The notes under the pieces were generated by a model, which did no database searches, was not told where the DNA came from, and saw only the letters and a program-made list of their open reading frames with translations. A program made the translations under genes and the position numbers. This document shows, piece by piece, positions 1-5,416 of a stretch of 5,416 nt of DNA (the first letter of the stretch is position 1; every line of letters starts with the position of its first letter). The stretch is from Clostridiales bacterium (GTDB lineage: Bacteria; Bacillota; Clostridia; Oscillospirales; Acutalibacteraceae). The DNA lies in contig DXVY01000135.1 of assembly GCA_019417145.1 (NCBI GenBank), forward strand, positions 1-5,416, written 5' to 3'.

Positions 1-1964
1 TCTATCTTGACGCTCTGCAAATCGTCGTTGGGATAGACCCGCAGGTCGTCGATATGCACCTTTTCCCTGGCCTGCAACTTAAACGTCCCTACAATGCCGT
101 TCCAGTTGGTCTGGGTCTCGTCGGTGGCCATGTGGGAGGCCCTGATGCCGTTCTGCGGCAGGCCCTCGTAGGAATTGTCCACCTGGATAACTATGGTATT
201 GTATTCCCCAAACCGAATGGCCCCGGTGATGTCGTACTGCTGGGACACGGATATGATATTGGAGGAATCGGGGGCCAGGATCTCGGTCCCGTTGACCCAT
301 ACTCTGGTCTGCCGGGTGCGCTCCATATACAGGGTGATATTCTTCCCCGCCCATTCCTCGCTGATATACAGATTCTTCTGGTAGGCGGCCGGCCCTGTAT
401 AGGTGTAATACCGGCTGAGCCGAGCGATATCGTCAAAGGCGTTGTATATGCCCTCTTTGTTGGTATCCAGGGTGCCGGGCAGGGTCACCCTGCTCTCCGG
501 CTGCGTATCCCCGTCATAGCCCGACAGGGTCAGCCCCCACTCGCCCGACAGGTCAAAGTCGCCTTCTCCCGCGGCGCCAATCGCATTTATGAAATCTATG
601 ATTTCCGCGCACATATCGTGAATGGCTTGCGGCTCGGCGTCAGGACTTTCATATATTCCTTTGGCCCGTTCGAGAAGCGCGGCCGCGCTCTGCTTATCCT
701 TTTGGGAGGCCAGCGTATCCATGCGCTCCCGCAGTTCTTCCATCCGGGCCGCCAGGTCCTCCCGGCTGTAGATCCTGGCCTTGGCCGCAAAGTCGGCGCA
801 GGCTTGGACTATATTTTCGCTGATGGCGTAGTACTCGTCAAGGGAGATATCCTCTGCCTGCAGGTCGCCGGCAAAGCCTTCCACCGTCTTTTCAAAAGCT
901 TCCACATCCGCTTTCGTATGATCGCCGATATTCTCGCCCACCGTGGCCTTGCGCAGCAGGTTGACAGCGTCGTCATACCGCTGGAAGGCGCCCGCGATGC
1001 CGCGGTCATAGGTGCCCACCGCTATTTCGGAAATGGCGGTGTTCTCGCTGGTGGACGCCAAAGAGTAAATCTGAATATAGCGGGCCGCCGTAAAGTTCAA
1101 ATCCACAACCGTTGTTTCCTTGCCGGAAGAATCGGCGGTAAAGTCGGTCACGAGGGCCATGTCGTCCAAGGAATCGCCGGCGTAGATCTGTCCTTTGGTG
1201 ATCTTGCCGCTGTCCATATCCTGCCGGGGCGCGATACGGATATCCTTTAAGAGCATCTTTTTATGCAGGTCAATGGTAAAGATATGGGGGAAAGGATCGT
1301 TTTCCGGCGTCCATTCGGAATGCCAAATGGTGCCCGTGTTTCCGTCTATCGCCCGTTCCGGCAGATAGCCGGCGTTGGAGCTGTTGGCCGAAACGGCCAT
1401 CATGCTGCGAGGAATATCCATAAAGAGACTCTCCTCCTCCGTCTTATTGCTGCCCAGCAGGGCGATGATGCCGTCCTCCACCCGACTGATCTGCTCCTGA
1501 ATGACCTGCGCGCCTCCCGTGCCCACCAGGGCTTCCAGGTCCTTAACGTCGGCGGCCAGCGCATCGTACAGCGACCGGTCCATCTGATGCTCTGTGTCTC
1601 CCAGCAGGTCCTGCGCATATGCCAGCACATTCTCCGCCCGGCCCACGGTTTTCAGGATATCATCGTCATAGGCGCCCGGCAGATTCTTATCCAGCCGGAA
1701 CCGGATCTCGGAGGCCGATACGCTGGGATCGTCCGGATTCTGGTTTGCATCGGCTTTTTCCAATATCACAAATTTTACAAGCTTTGCTTCCTGAACCGGG
1801 AATTGGGCCACGCCGCTTGCGCCGCGGGTCCATTCTCCCTCGGTCACCTTCTGTAAATGATCTTCATTGGCGTCGGGACTGATCCACACCTCATATTTGG
1901 TGACAAATTGGTACCCCGTGGCGCTTCTGGGAATGTACACCAAAGCCTCTATGCGCTGGGCCGT
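1..1964 (-). CDS. C-terminal remainder of the same gene: CBM32 modules plus start of a GH2 glycosidase domain (broken, partial)
   Basis: This frame is open without a stop from 1964 to the left window edge, about 654 codons, and continues the upstream protein after the lesions. Numbering on the repaired protein, it holds the rest of CBM32 module 3 (to about 500, with YEVWISPDANEDHLQK and VKFVILEK), a helical linker (about 504-590), and a diverged fourth discoidin module (about 596-725, with RAIDGNTGTIWHSEW and FPHIFTIDL). A second long helical region resembling FIVAR-type spacers follows (about 728-875). From about 877 comes a glycoside hydrolase family 2 sugar-binding jelly-roll: LSGEWGLTLSG, VTLPGTLDTNKEG, RVWVNGTEI, and NWNGIVGTFKLQAREKVHI with DDLRVYP, which marks the join to the following Ig-like domain. 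The catalytic barrel would lie off the left edge, so substrate (beta-galactoside, glucuronide or other) cannot be told. It has no SD-supported start of its own. Confidence 0.75.
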
Positions 1965-3064
1965 TTAAAATTCAGCAATGTCCCAGGGTGGAAAATCGGC
2001 ACCGTGGGTCCCTCCCCAGGGGGGTGCCCAGCAATTGTTTTCCCCGTCACCCCGTCAAAAGCCTTCTCCGGCTCATAGCCGAGCTGCTGGGAACTTGCCG
2101 TAGCCCTTACAATTTCTGTAACCGGCACATAGCTTTCGGGCGGGGGAATGGGCGTCTCCTCCACAAGCCTGCATTTGATTTCCGAAACCGATACGCTGTA
2201 ATTATCCGGCCCATTCAAAGGATCGTCCTTCTCCAGGATCACAAACTTTACAAGCCCCGCCTCCTGGGCCGGGAATTCGGCCACGCCGCTGAATCCCCGC
2301 TCCCAGGTTCCCGCGGCCACCTTTTGTAAGTTTTCCTCGTTGGTATCGGGGCTGACCCATACCTCATACTTGGTGGCAAAGGGATAATCAATGGGTCCTC
2401 TGGGAACATAAACCAAACCGTCTATGTACTGGGGCGTTTCGAACTCGGCCATAATCCAGTGAGGAAAATCAGCCATATTCTCTTCCCACGGGGTGTGCCA
2501 GCAGTTGCTCGGGTCGCCCTCTATCCCGTCAAAGGCCTTTTCCGGCTCATAGCTAGACTGATAGGAGCTGGCCCTCACCCCCTTGACCTGGGAGGACGAC
2601 ACATATCTATTCCCTGCGTTTTCGCTCATACGGAACTTCAGCTCGGCAACCGCCATGCTGGTATCTTCCGGATTCTGGTTGGCGTCTACCTTTTCCAGAA
2701 TCACGAATTTCACCAAGCGCGCCTCCTGGGCCGGAAACTCGGCTATGCCGCGTTCTCCCCGCTCCCAGGTTCCCGCGGCCACCTTCTGCAAGTTTTCCTC
2801 GTTGGTGTCGGGACTGATCCATACCTCGTATGCGGTGGCAAACTGCCAATCTACCGGATCCCTTGGAATATAGACCAAAGCGTCGATGCTTTGGGGAGCT
2901 GTAAACTCGGCCATAATCCAGTGGGGGAAATCATCCATATTCTCTCCCCACGGGGTGTGCCAGCAGTTATTTCCATCGTTTTCAATACCATCAAAGGCTC
3001 TAATGGGATCGTAACCGGACTGATAGGAGCTTGCGGTAACCTCCCGAATCTCCGATGTGGGCAG
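1690..3064 (-). repeat. Three tandem F5/8C (CBM32) module repeats, about 460-475 bases each
   Basis: The modules lie at about 3064-2624, 2605-2165 and 2131-1690. The FDG(I/V) motif recurs at residues 65, 219 and 377, a period of 154 then 158 residues. Nucleotide identity is visibly high in blocks, for example around the NCWHTPW codons and the SPDTNEENLQK codons, so this is repeated DNA as well as repeated protein. Module 3 is more diverged than 1 and 2. Confidence 0.85.
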
Positions 3065-3187
3065 GAAGCGCTCCTCTTCCGTCCCTGCCCCCGGCTGCGC
3101 GGCCAGGGAGATAGGGAGACCGGAAAGCAGGAGGAACGCCGACAGCAATCCGCTTAAACCCCGCTTCAGAAAACGCCTTTTCTTCAT
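1949..3187 (-). CDS. Secreted multi-CBM32 (discoidin) glycosidase, N-terminal part as read, truncated by frameshift
   Basis: As read this is a 412-residue exported protein. Residues 1-30 form a signal peptide: basic n-region MKKRRFLKR, hydrophobic core, and a likely cleavage after SLAA. Residues 42-188 and 195-341 are two closely similar F5/8 type C (discoidin/CBM32-like) modules. Each has A-FDGI, NCWHTPW, FPHWIMAEF, a YEVW(I/V)SPDTNEENLQKVAAGTWERG stretch and VKFVILEK. Such modules bind carbohydrate at the cell surface or on host glycans. A proline-rich hinge (TPIPPPES) precedes a third module from residue 353, which is lost after FDGVTG (residue 382) by a one-base deletion or equivalent. 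The last 30 residues are out-of-frame sequence. The start at 3187 is chosen because a consensus SD lies 8 bases upstream; in-frame ATG 3205 and TTG 3238 precede or overlap that SD. The adjoining frame (1-1964) carries the rest of the protein. Confidence 0.85.
   Translation of the reverse strand: MKKRRFLKRGLSGLLSAFLLLSGLPISLAAQPGAGTEEERFLPTSEIREVTASSYQSGYDPIRAFDGIENDGNNCWHTPWGENMDDFPHWIMAEFTAPQSIDALVYIPRDPVDWQFATAYEVWISPDTNEENLQKVAAGTWERGERGIAEFPAQEARLVKFVILEKVDANQNPEDTSMAVAELKFRMSENAGNRYVSSSQVKGVRASSYQSSYEPEKAFDGIEGDPSNCWHTPWEENMADFPHWIMAEFETPQYIDGLVYVPRGPIDYPFATKYEVWVSPDTNEENLQKVAAGTWERGFSGVAEFPAQEAGLVKFVILEKDDPLNGPDNYSVSVSEIKCRLVEETPIPPPESYVPVTEIVRATASSQQLGYEPEKAFDGVTGKTIAGHPPGEGPTVPIFHPGTLLNFKRPSA
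1965..2045 (-). other. Lesion cluster: frameshift plus nonsense codon inside third CBM32 module
   Basis: Comparison with modules 1 and 2 shows the reading frame must change at the GGGGAAAA run (2038-2045): DGVTG is in the upstream frame and NNCW in the downstream one. One missing G or A explains it. In the new frame the conserved NCWHTPW reads NCWAPPW and FPHW reads FPPW. The codon after AEF is TAA (1965-1967), where module 2 has GAA. After the stop the frame reads TAQRIEALVYIPR and stays intact. So there are at least two inactivating changes and several conserved residues altered within about 80 bases, while flanking sequence is clean. Confidence 0.8.
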
Positions 3188-3195
3188 AAAATCTA

Positions 3196-3202
3196 CCTCC
3201 TT
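3196..3202 (-). promoter_or_regulatory. Ribosome binding site of the CBM32/GH2 gene
   Basis: On the minus strand AAGGAGG lies 8 bases before ATG 3187. It fixes that start over the upstream in-frame ATG at 3205, which overlaps the SD, and TTG at 3238. Confidence 0.85.
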
Positions 3203-3307
3203 CATTCTGCTTTCAAAACAATGCTCACGCCATAACAATCTTATTCTTTGTCCACAAAATTCTCGCCATTAACGATTTTTTCTGTACTATTCTGCTATTA
3301 TATTTGT

Positions 3308-3336
3308 AGTATACTCCCTGGCCGCTCACATTTCAA
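3308..3336 (-). promoter_or_regulatory. Sigma-A-type promoter for the CBM32/GH2 gene
   Basis: The minus strand has TTGAAA (3331-3336), a 17-base spacer and TATACT (3308-3313). Transcription would begin near 3300, giving an AT-rich leader of about 115 bases before the ATG. The inverted repeat CATTTGAAATG (3329-3339) overlaps the -35 box and could be a regulator site. The 8-mer AGCAGAAT occurs twice in the leader (3289-3296 and 3204-3211). Confidence 0.7.
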
Positions 3337-3563
3337 ATGCGAATAATTGCTCTGACATATGAAAAATTGACATGACAAAATGATTCTCTATGCAGTTCAT
3401 GGTCCGCCTAAACAGGGTTCAAAAACCAAGCCGAACCCAACGCGGGGGAAAGGCTCCCCGCGGCACGCCCAAAGGAGGGGAACAGCGGCCGTGGGATGGT
3501 CGGATGGAAATTCCATTATGTATATGACGTTTCCAAAGCTCACATGAACAAAGCGGCGCGGCA
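3337..3563. other. Non-coding intergenic stretch with two inverted repeats
   Basis: No credible gene is seen here. The inverted repeats are GGGTTC/GAACCC (3415-3420 and 3433-3438) and a GC-rich CGCGGGG/CCCCGCG pair (3441-3447 and 3456-3462), extended by one G-T pair, with a loop of six. On the minus strand the second is followed by a weakly T-rich stretch, so it may be a decayed terminator. A palindrome ATGGAAATTCCAT lies near 3504-3516. Confidence 0.5.
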
Positions 3564-3593
3564 TAAAAAATGCACCCCACTTTTGTGAGGTGC
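3564..3593 (-). terminator. Intrinsic terminator (minus strand)
   Basis: On the minus strand GCACCTCAC-AAAA-GTGGGGTGC forms a 9-position stem with one mismatch and a 4-base loop (3572-3593), followed by A then six T (3565-3570). No gene lies directly upstream on this strand. It may back up the terminator after tRNA-Arg or end an unrecognised short transcript from 3594-3767. Its tail (T-run then ATGCCGCGC) resembles that of the terminator at 3768-3805. Confidence 0.7.
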
Positions 3594-3767
3594 GCGATAC
3601 AGGGGCGGCCGTCCGTCGTTGGAAAGCGTTGACAAAAGAAACAGCCAAATGCAATTGCAAGCGCAAAACCATACATAAAGAAAAAACGAATGCGATTTAC
3701 GCGTCGAGGCACTAGCCCGGGAAGTGTTGAAGTGTTGATGAAAAAGATACCGCTTAAGCGCGGGCAT

Positions 3768-3805
3768 AAAAATTCGCGAACCTCACCCGAGTGAAGTTCG
3801 CGAAT
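3768..3805 (-). terminator. Intrinsic terminator of the tRNA-Arg unit
   Basis: On the minus strand a 15-bp hairpin (arms 3791-3805 and 3772-3786, one G-T pair, loop TCGG) starts with ATTCGCGAAC and closes with GTTCGCGAAT, running straight into a T-tract (3768-3772). It lies 20 bases downstream of the tRNA-Arg CCA end. The plus strand lacks a T-run after the hairpin, so it is directional. Confidence 0.9.
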
Positions 3806-3809
3806 GGAG

Positions 3810-3826
3810 AGCGGCCGTCTGCCGCT
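3810..3826 (-). repeat. Small inverted repeat at the tRNA-Arg 3' end
   Basis: AGCGGC (3821-3826 on the minus strand) pairs with GCCGCT (3810-3815) around a 5-base loop, starting on the terminal A of the encoded CCA. It could influence 3' trimming of the precursor; that role is inference. Confidence 0.5.
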
Positions 3827-3902
3827 GGCACGCCTGGAGGGACTCGAACCCCCGACCTACTGCTTAGAAGGCAGTTGCTCTATCCAGTTGAGCTACAGGC
3901 GC
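3826..3902 (-). tRNA. tRNA-Arg (anticodon UCU)
   Basis: The cloverleaf is complete: acceptor GCGCCTG pairs with CAGGCGT (one terminal G-T), D-arm GCTC/GAGC, anticodon stem ACTGC/GCAGT with loop CTTCTAA (anticodon TCT at 3866-3868), 5-base variable loop, and T-arm GGGGG/CCCTC with TTCGAGT. The discriminator is G and CCA is encoded (3826-3828). It reads AGA codons. No good promoter lies in the 33 bases between it and the terminator upstream, so it is probably expressed by read-through from the tRNA-Gly promoter. Confidence 0.97.
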
Positions 3903-3935
3903 ATACAGTGTTTGCAGCAAAAAGCTTTGTGCAAT

Positions 3936-3983
3936 AAAAAAACGCCTCGCCACCGCCTGTGATCATAAGCGGGCCGCGAGGCG
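3936..3983 (-). terminator. Intrinsic terminator between tRNA-Gly and tRNA-Arg
   Basis: On the minus strand CGCCTCGC (3976-3983) pairs perfectly with GCGAGGCG (3943-3950). An inner CCGC/GCGG helix closes the loop, and seven T follow (3936-3942). It ends transcription coming from the tRNA-Gly side, 33 bases before tRNA-Arg begins. Confidence 0.85.
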
Positions 3984-4197
3984 AACAGCCGAAAGAAAGG
4001 CCGGAGACCGTCCTGTCGGACAGGACGCAAGTCCCGGAACAGGCGGGAAAGGGAAGCCTTTCCCTTCTCTTTTGTTTGGGAAACAGGGAAAGGACGCAGG
4101 AGTGGGAAACGGGACCGCCCCCGCCAACGCGTCCTGCCGGCCAGCGTGTATCGCAACTGGCCAAATGCTATGCATTTGGCCAGCCCGGCGCTTCCAT
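3984..4197 (-). other. Highly self-complementary spacer trailing tRNA-Gly; candidate structured RNA
   Basis: There is no credible ORF, but several inverted repeats. One is a 12-bp hairpin (4157-4183). Another is CGTCCTG/CAGGACG around TCGGA (4009-4027), whose CAGGACGC arm (4021-4028) is also complementary to GCGTCCTG at 4129-4136. A third set is GGGAAAGG at 4045-4052 and 4086-4093, both able to pair with CCTTTCCC at 4057-4064. The stretch is bounded by tRNA-Gly and an intrinsic terminator on the same strand, so it would be transcribed as the tRNA trailer. I recognise no known RNA family (no T-box, 6S, SRP or RNase P motif seen). Confidence 0.4.
4157..4183 (-). repeat. Perfect 12-bp inverted repeat just after tRNA-Gly
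   Basis: CTGGCCAAATGC and GCATTTGGCCAG flank a 3-base loop, 14 bases beyond the tRNA-Gly CCA. No T-run follows on either strand, so it is not an ordinary terminator. It could be a processing or stability hairpin. Confidence 0.75.
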
Positions 4198-4271
<74 letters not shown>

Positions 4272-4295
4272 ATATAAAAATGAGGAACAGGCTAT

Positions 4296-4324
4296 ATTTT
4301 AGCATAGCTTTTCTCAGGTGTCAA
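4296..4324 (-). promoter_or_regulatory. Strong promoter of the tRNA-Gly unit
   Basis: On the minus strand a perfect TTGACA (4319-4324), a 17-base spacer and TAAAAT (4296-4301) preceded by TGC, an extended -10. Transcription would start near 4289, leaving a leader of roughly 18 bases before the tRNA. Confidence 0.9.
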
Positions 4325-4516
4325 CCTTTTTCTGTGGACGGCAGGCCGGGCGCCAGGGGACTAGGAGGCGGAGGGCGGCGCCGTCCCCGTCCCGTGTACG
4401 TCCCAAAAAGGACGGAATTTCGTTGAATCCGTCGAATCCCCGCCGGCAAAGACGGTCCACTTTTTTTGCACCCCGCTGAAATGAGGAAGGTTTTGCCGTA
4501 TTTTCGCAGATAGTAC
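4325..4516. other. Divergent intergenic region, GC-rich with competing short stems
   Basis: No gene is seen between the tRNA-Gly promoter and the prs promoter. The stretch has GGCGCC twice and short complementary arms: CCGTCC (4381-4386) with GGACGG (4410-4415), and GACGGA (4411-4416) with TCCGTC (4428-4433), which can also pair with GACGG (4451-4455). Seven T follow at 4461-4467. A weak plus-strand terminator is possible, but no upstream plus-strand transcript is evident. Confidence 0.4.
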
Positions 4517-4536
4517 TTTTTTCGGGGTTTAAATTG

Positions 4537-4545
4537 TGGTAAGAT
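4537..4545 (+). promoter_or_regulatory. Probable extended -10 promoter of prs
   Basis: TGGTAAGAT (TG-N-TAAGAT) lies 75 bases before the prs ATG. The -35 position holds only a T-run (about 4517-4522). An alternative is TTGTGG (4534-4539), 17 bases, TATAGG (4557-4562). Either gives a leader of about 50-70 bases, which contains the palindrome CGGTATACCG (4569-4578). Confidence 0.45.
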
Positions 4546-4606
4546 AGAAACGGAAATATAGGCGAACGCGGTATACCGGGAGGCCGGGGCCGCAAACAAA
4601 AAGAGC

Positions 4607-4612
4607 GGGAGG
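4607..4612 (+). promoter_or_regulatory. Ribosome binding site of prs
   Basis: GGGAGG lies 7 bases before ATG 4620, supporting that start. Confidence 0.8.
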
Positions 4613-4619
4613 ATAAGAA

Positions 4620-5416
4620 ATGGCAACCATCGACTTCAAGCATACCCCCTTTGGCGAGCTGGGAATCATCAGCATGCGGGGCTGCGAGGACATTTCTAGG
4701 AAGGTGGACAGCTACCTGTGCCAGTGGCGGGAGACGCCGGAGGCCGGCACCTTTATGGTCCCGGCAGAGTGCCCCCGGTTCAGCTCGGGTGAGGCCAAGG
4801 GCGTGATCAAGCACACCGCCCGGGGACTGGACATCTACATTATCTGTGACGTATTCAACCACGGCGTGACCTATAAGATGTATAACCAGGTGGTCCCCAT
4901 GAGCCCCGACGACCACTACCAGGATCTAAAGCGGATTATCGCCGCCCTGGGGGGCAAGGCCCGCCGCATCACCGTGATCATGCCCATGCTGTACGAGGGC
5001 CGGCAGCACCGCCGGACCGCCCGTGAATCCCTGGATTCGGCCCTGGCGCTGCAGGAGCTGGTATCCATGGGGGTATCCAATATTCTGACCTTCGACGCCC
5101 ACGATCCCCGCGTTCAGAACGCCATTCCTCTCCACGGCTTTGACAACGTCCAGGCCGCCTACCAGATGATCAAGGCCCTGATTAAGGCCGAACCGGACAT
5201 TGAGCTGGACCGGGATCACCTGATGTTCATCTCCCCCGACGAGGGCGGCATGAATCGATGCATCTATTATTCTTCGGTCCTGGGCGTGGAGATGGGCATG
5301 TTCTATAAGCGCCGCAACTACTCGGTGGTGGTCAACGGACGCAATCCCATCGAGGCCCACGAGTTTTTGGGCAACGACGTCTCGGGCAAGGATGTGATCA
5401 TCGTGGACGATATGAT
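4620..5416 (+). CDS. prs: Ribose-phosphate pyrophosphokinase (PRPP synthetase), 3' end beyond window
   Basis: This cytoplasmic enzyme transfers pyrophosphate from ATP to ribose 5-phosphate, giving PRPP for purine, pyrimidine, NAD, histidine and tryptophan synthesis. The first 265 residues are present. Family landmarks in order are FSSGE (54-58), the ATP-loop-like GRQHRR (127-132, RQDR in classical enzymes), TFDAHDPRVQ (157-166, equivalent to the DLHxxQ region), SPDEGG (205-210, PDxGG motif), FYKRR (228-232, equivalent to the catalytic KRR loop), and VSGKDVIIVDDM (254-265), which opens the PRPP-binding loop. The classical protein is about 315 residues. This one reaches the PRPP loop near residue 262, about 40 residues later than usual, matching a longer clostridial variant. 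The start is set by the SD. It is divergent from the tRNA unit and has its own promoter; the window ends inside the PRPP loop, so the C-terminal part cannot be judged. Confidence 0.93.
   Translation, partial: MATIDFKHTPFGELGIISMRGCEDISRKVDSYLCQWRETPEAGTFMVPAECPRFSSGEAKGVIKHTARGLDIYIICDVFNHGVTYKMYNQVVPMSPDDHYQDLKRIIAALGGKARRITVIMPMLYEGRQHRRTARESLDSALALQELVSMGVSNILTFDAHDPRVQNAIPLHGFDNVQAAYQMIKALIKAEPDIELDRDHLMFISPDEGGMNRCIYYSSVLGVEMGMFYKRRNYSVVVNGRNPIEAHEFLGNDVSGKDVIIVDDM

Noticed and set aside
54..1250. Long plus-strand open frame of 398 codons
   Set aside because: It is antisense to the GH2/CBM32 coding frame, has no RBS or family motifs, and results from the GC-rich third codon positions of the real gene.
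1263..1856. Plus-strand open frame of 197 codons
   Set aside because: It is the antisense shadow of the CBM32 region and its protein looks like no family.
2038..2045. Programmed -1 frameshift at GGGGAAAA
   Set aside because: A -1 slip would enter the right frame, but that frame meets TAA at 1965-1967 within about 25 codons, and conserved residues nearby are also damaged. No stimulatory structure is evident.
2459..3157. Plus-strand open frame of 232 codons
   Set aside because: It is the antisense shadow of CBM32 modules 1 and 2; its internal repetition mirrors the real repeats.
3629..3634. TTGACA on the plus strand as a promoter
   Set aside because: No -10 box is found 16-19 bases downstream, and no plus-strand gene follows.
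3419..3712. Minus-strand open frame with a hydrophobic stretch (FFFMYGFALAIAFGCFF)
   Set aside because: The start has no RBS, the frame runs through the intrinsic terminator at 3564-3593, and composition is not gene-like. A tiny membrane peptide is not excluded but is unsupported.
4020..4140. T-box or other known riboswitch in the tRNA spacer
   Set aside because: The T-box core (GGGUGGNACCGCG-like) is absent and no downstream aminoacyl-tRNA synthetase gene is present on that strand.
4314..4916. Minus-strand open frame of 200 codons
   Set aside because: It is antisense to prs and runs through the divergent promoter region.

Overview
The window looks like a chromosomal segment from a fairly GC-rich member of the Clostridia (Firmicutes), probably a gut or other glycan-degrading species. 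The evidence is strong AGGAGG-type ribosome binding sites, sigma-A-like promoters, intrinsic terminators with U-tracts, tRNA genes that encode their CCA ends, a Gram-positive export signal on a multi-CBM32 glycosidase, and a PRPP synthetase of the longer type that I recall from Clostridia. Genus cannot be read from this sequence.

Layout. (1) Positions 1-3187, minus strand: a large secreted carbohydrate-active protein that runs off the left edge. Its order is signal peptide, three tandem F5/8 type C (discoidin/CBM32-like) modules, a helical linker, a fourth discoidin module, a second helical region, and the N-terminal sugar-binding jelly-roll of a glycoside hydrolase family 2 enzyme. The third discoidin module carries a frameshift (near 2038-2045) and an in-frame TAA (1965-1967). 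As read, the gene is split into a 412-residue N-terminal ORF and a long open C-terminal remainder. This is either a recent pseudogene or a patch of poor consensus sequence. (2) Positions 3188-3336: its leader, an excellent SD, and a TTGAAA-N17-TATACT promoter. (3) Positions 3337-3825: non-coding DNA with two related minus-strand intrinsic terminators. (4) Positions 3826-4324: a minus-strand tRNA unit with a near-consensus promoter (TTGACA-N17-TAAAAT), tRNA-Gly(UCC), about 210 bases rich in competing inverted repeats, an intrinsic terminator, tRNA-Arg(UCU), and another intrinsic terminator. (5) Positions 4325-4619: a divergent GC-rich intergenic region with a probable promoter for the next gene. 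(6) Positions 4620-5416, plus strand: the first 265 codons of ribose-phosphate pyrophosphokinase (prs), cut by the right edge just inside the PRPP-binding loop.

The parts are functionally separate: an extracellular glycan-degrading enzyme, a tRNA unit, and a housekeeping nucleotide-precursor gene. I see no phage, insertion sequence, CRISPR or defence system. The most interesting signals are the clustered lesions in the third CBM32 module, the structured stretch trailing tRNA-Gly with a terminator before tRNA-Arg, and a repeated terminator-like module downstream of tRNA-Arg.
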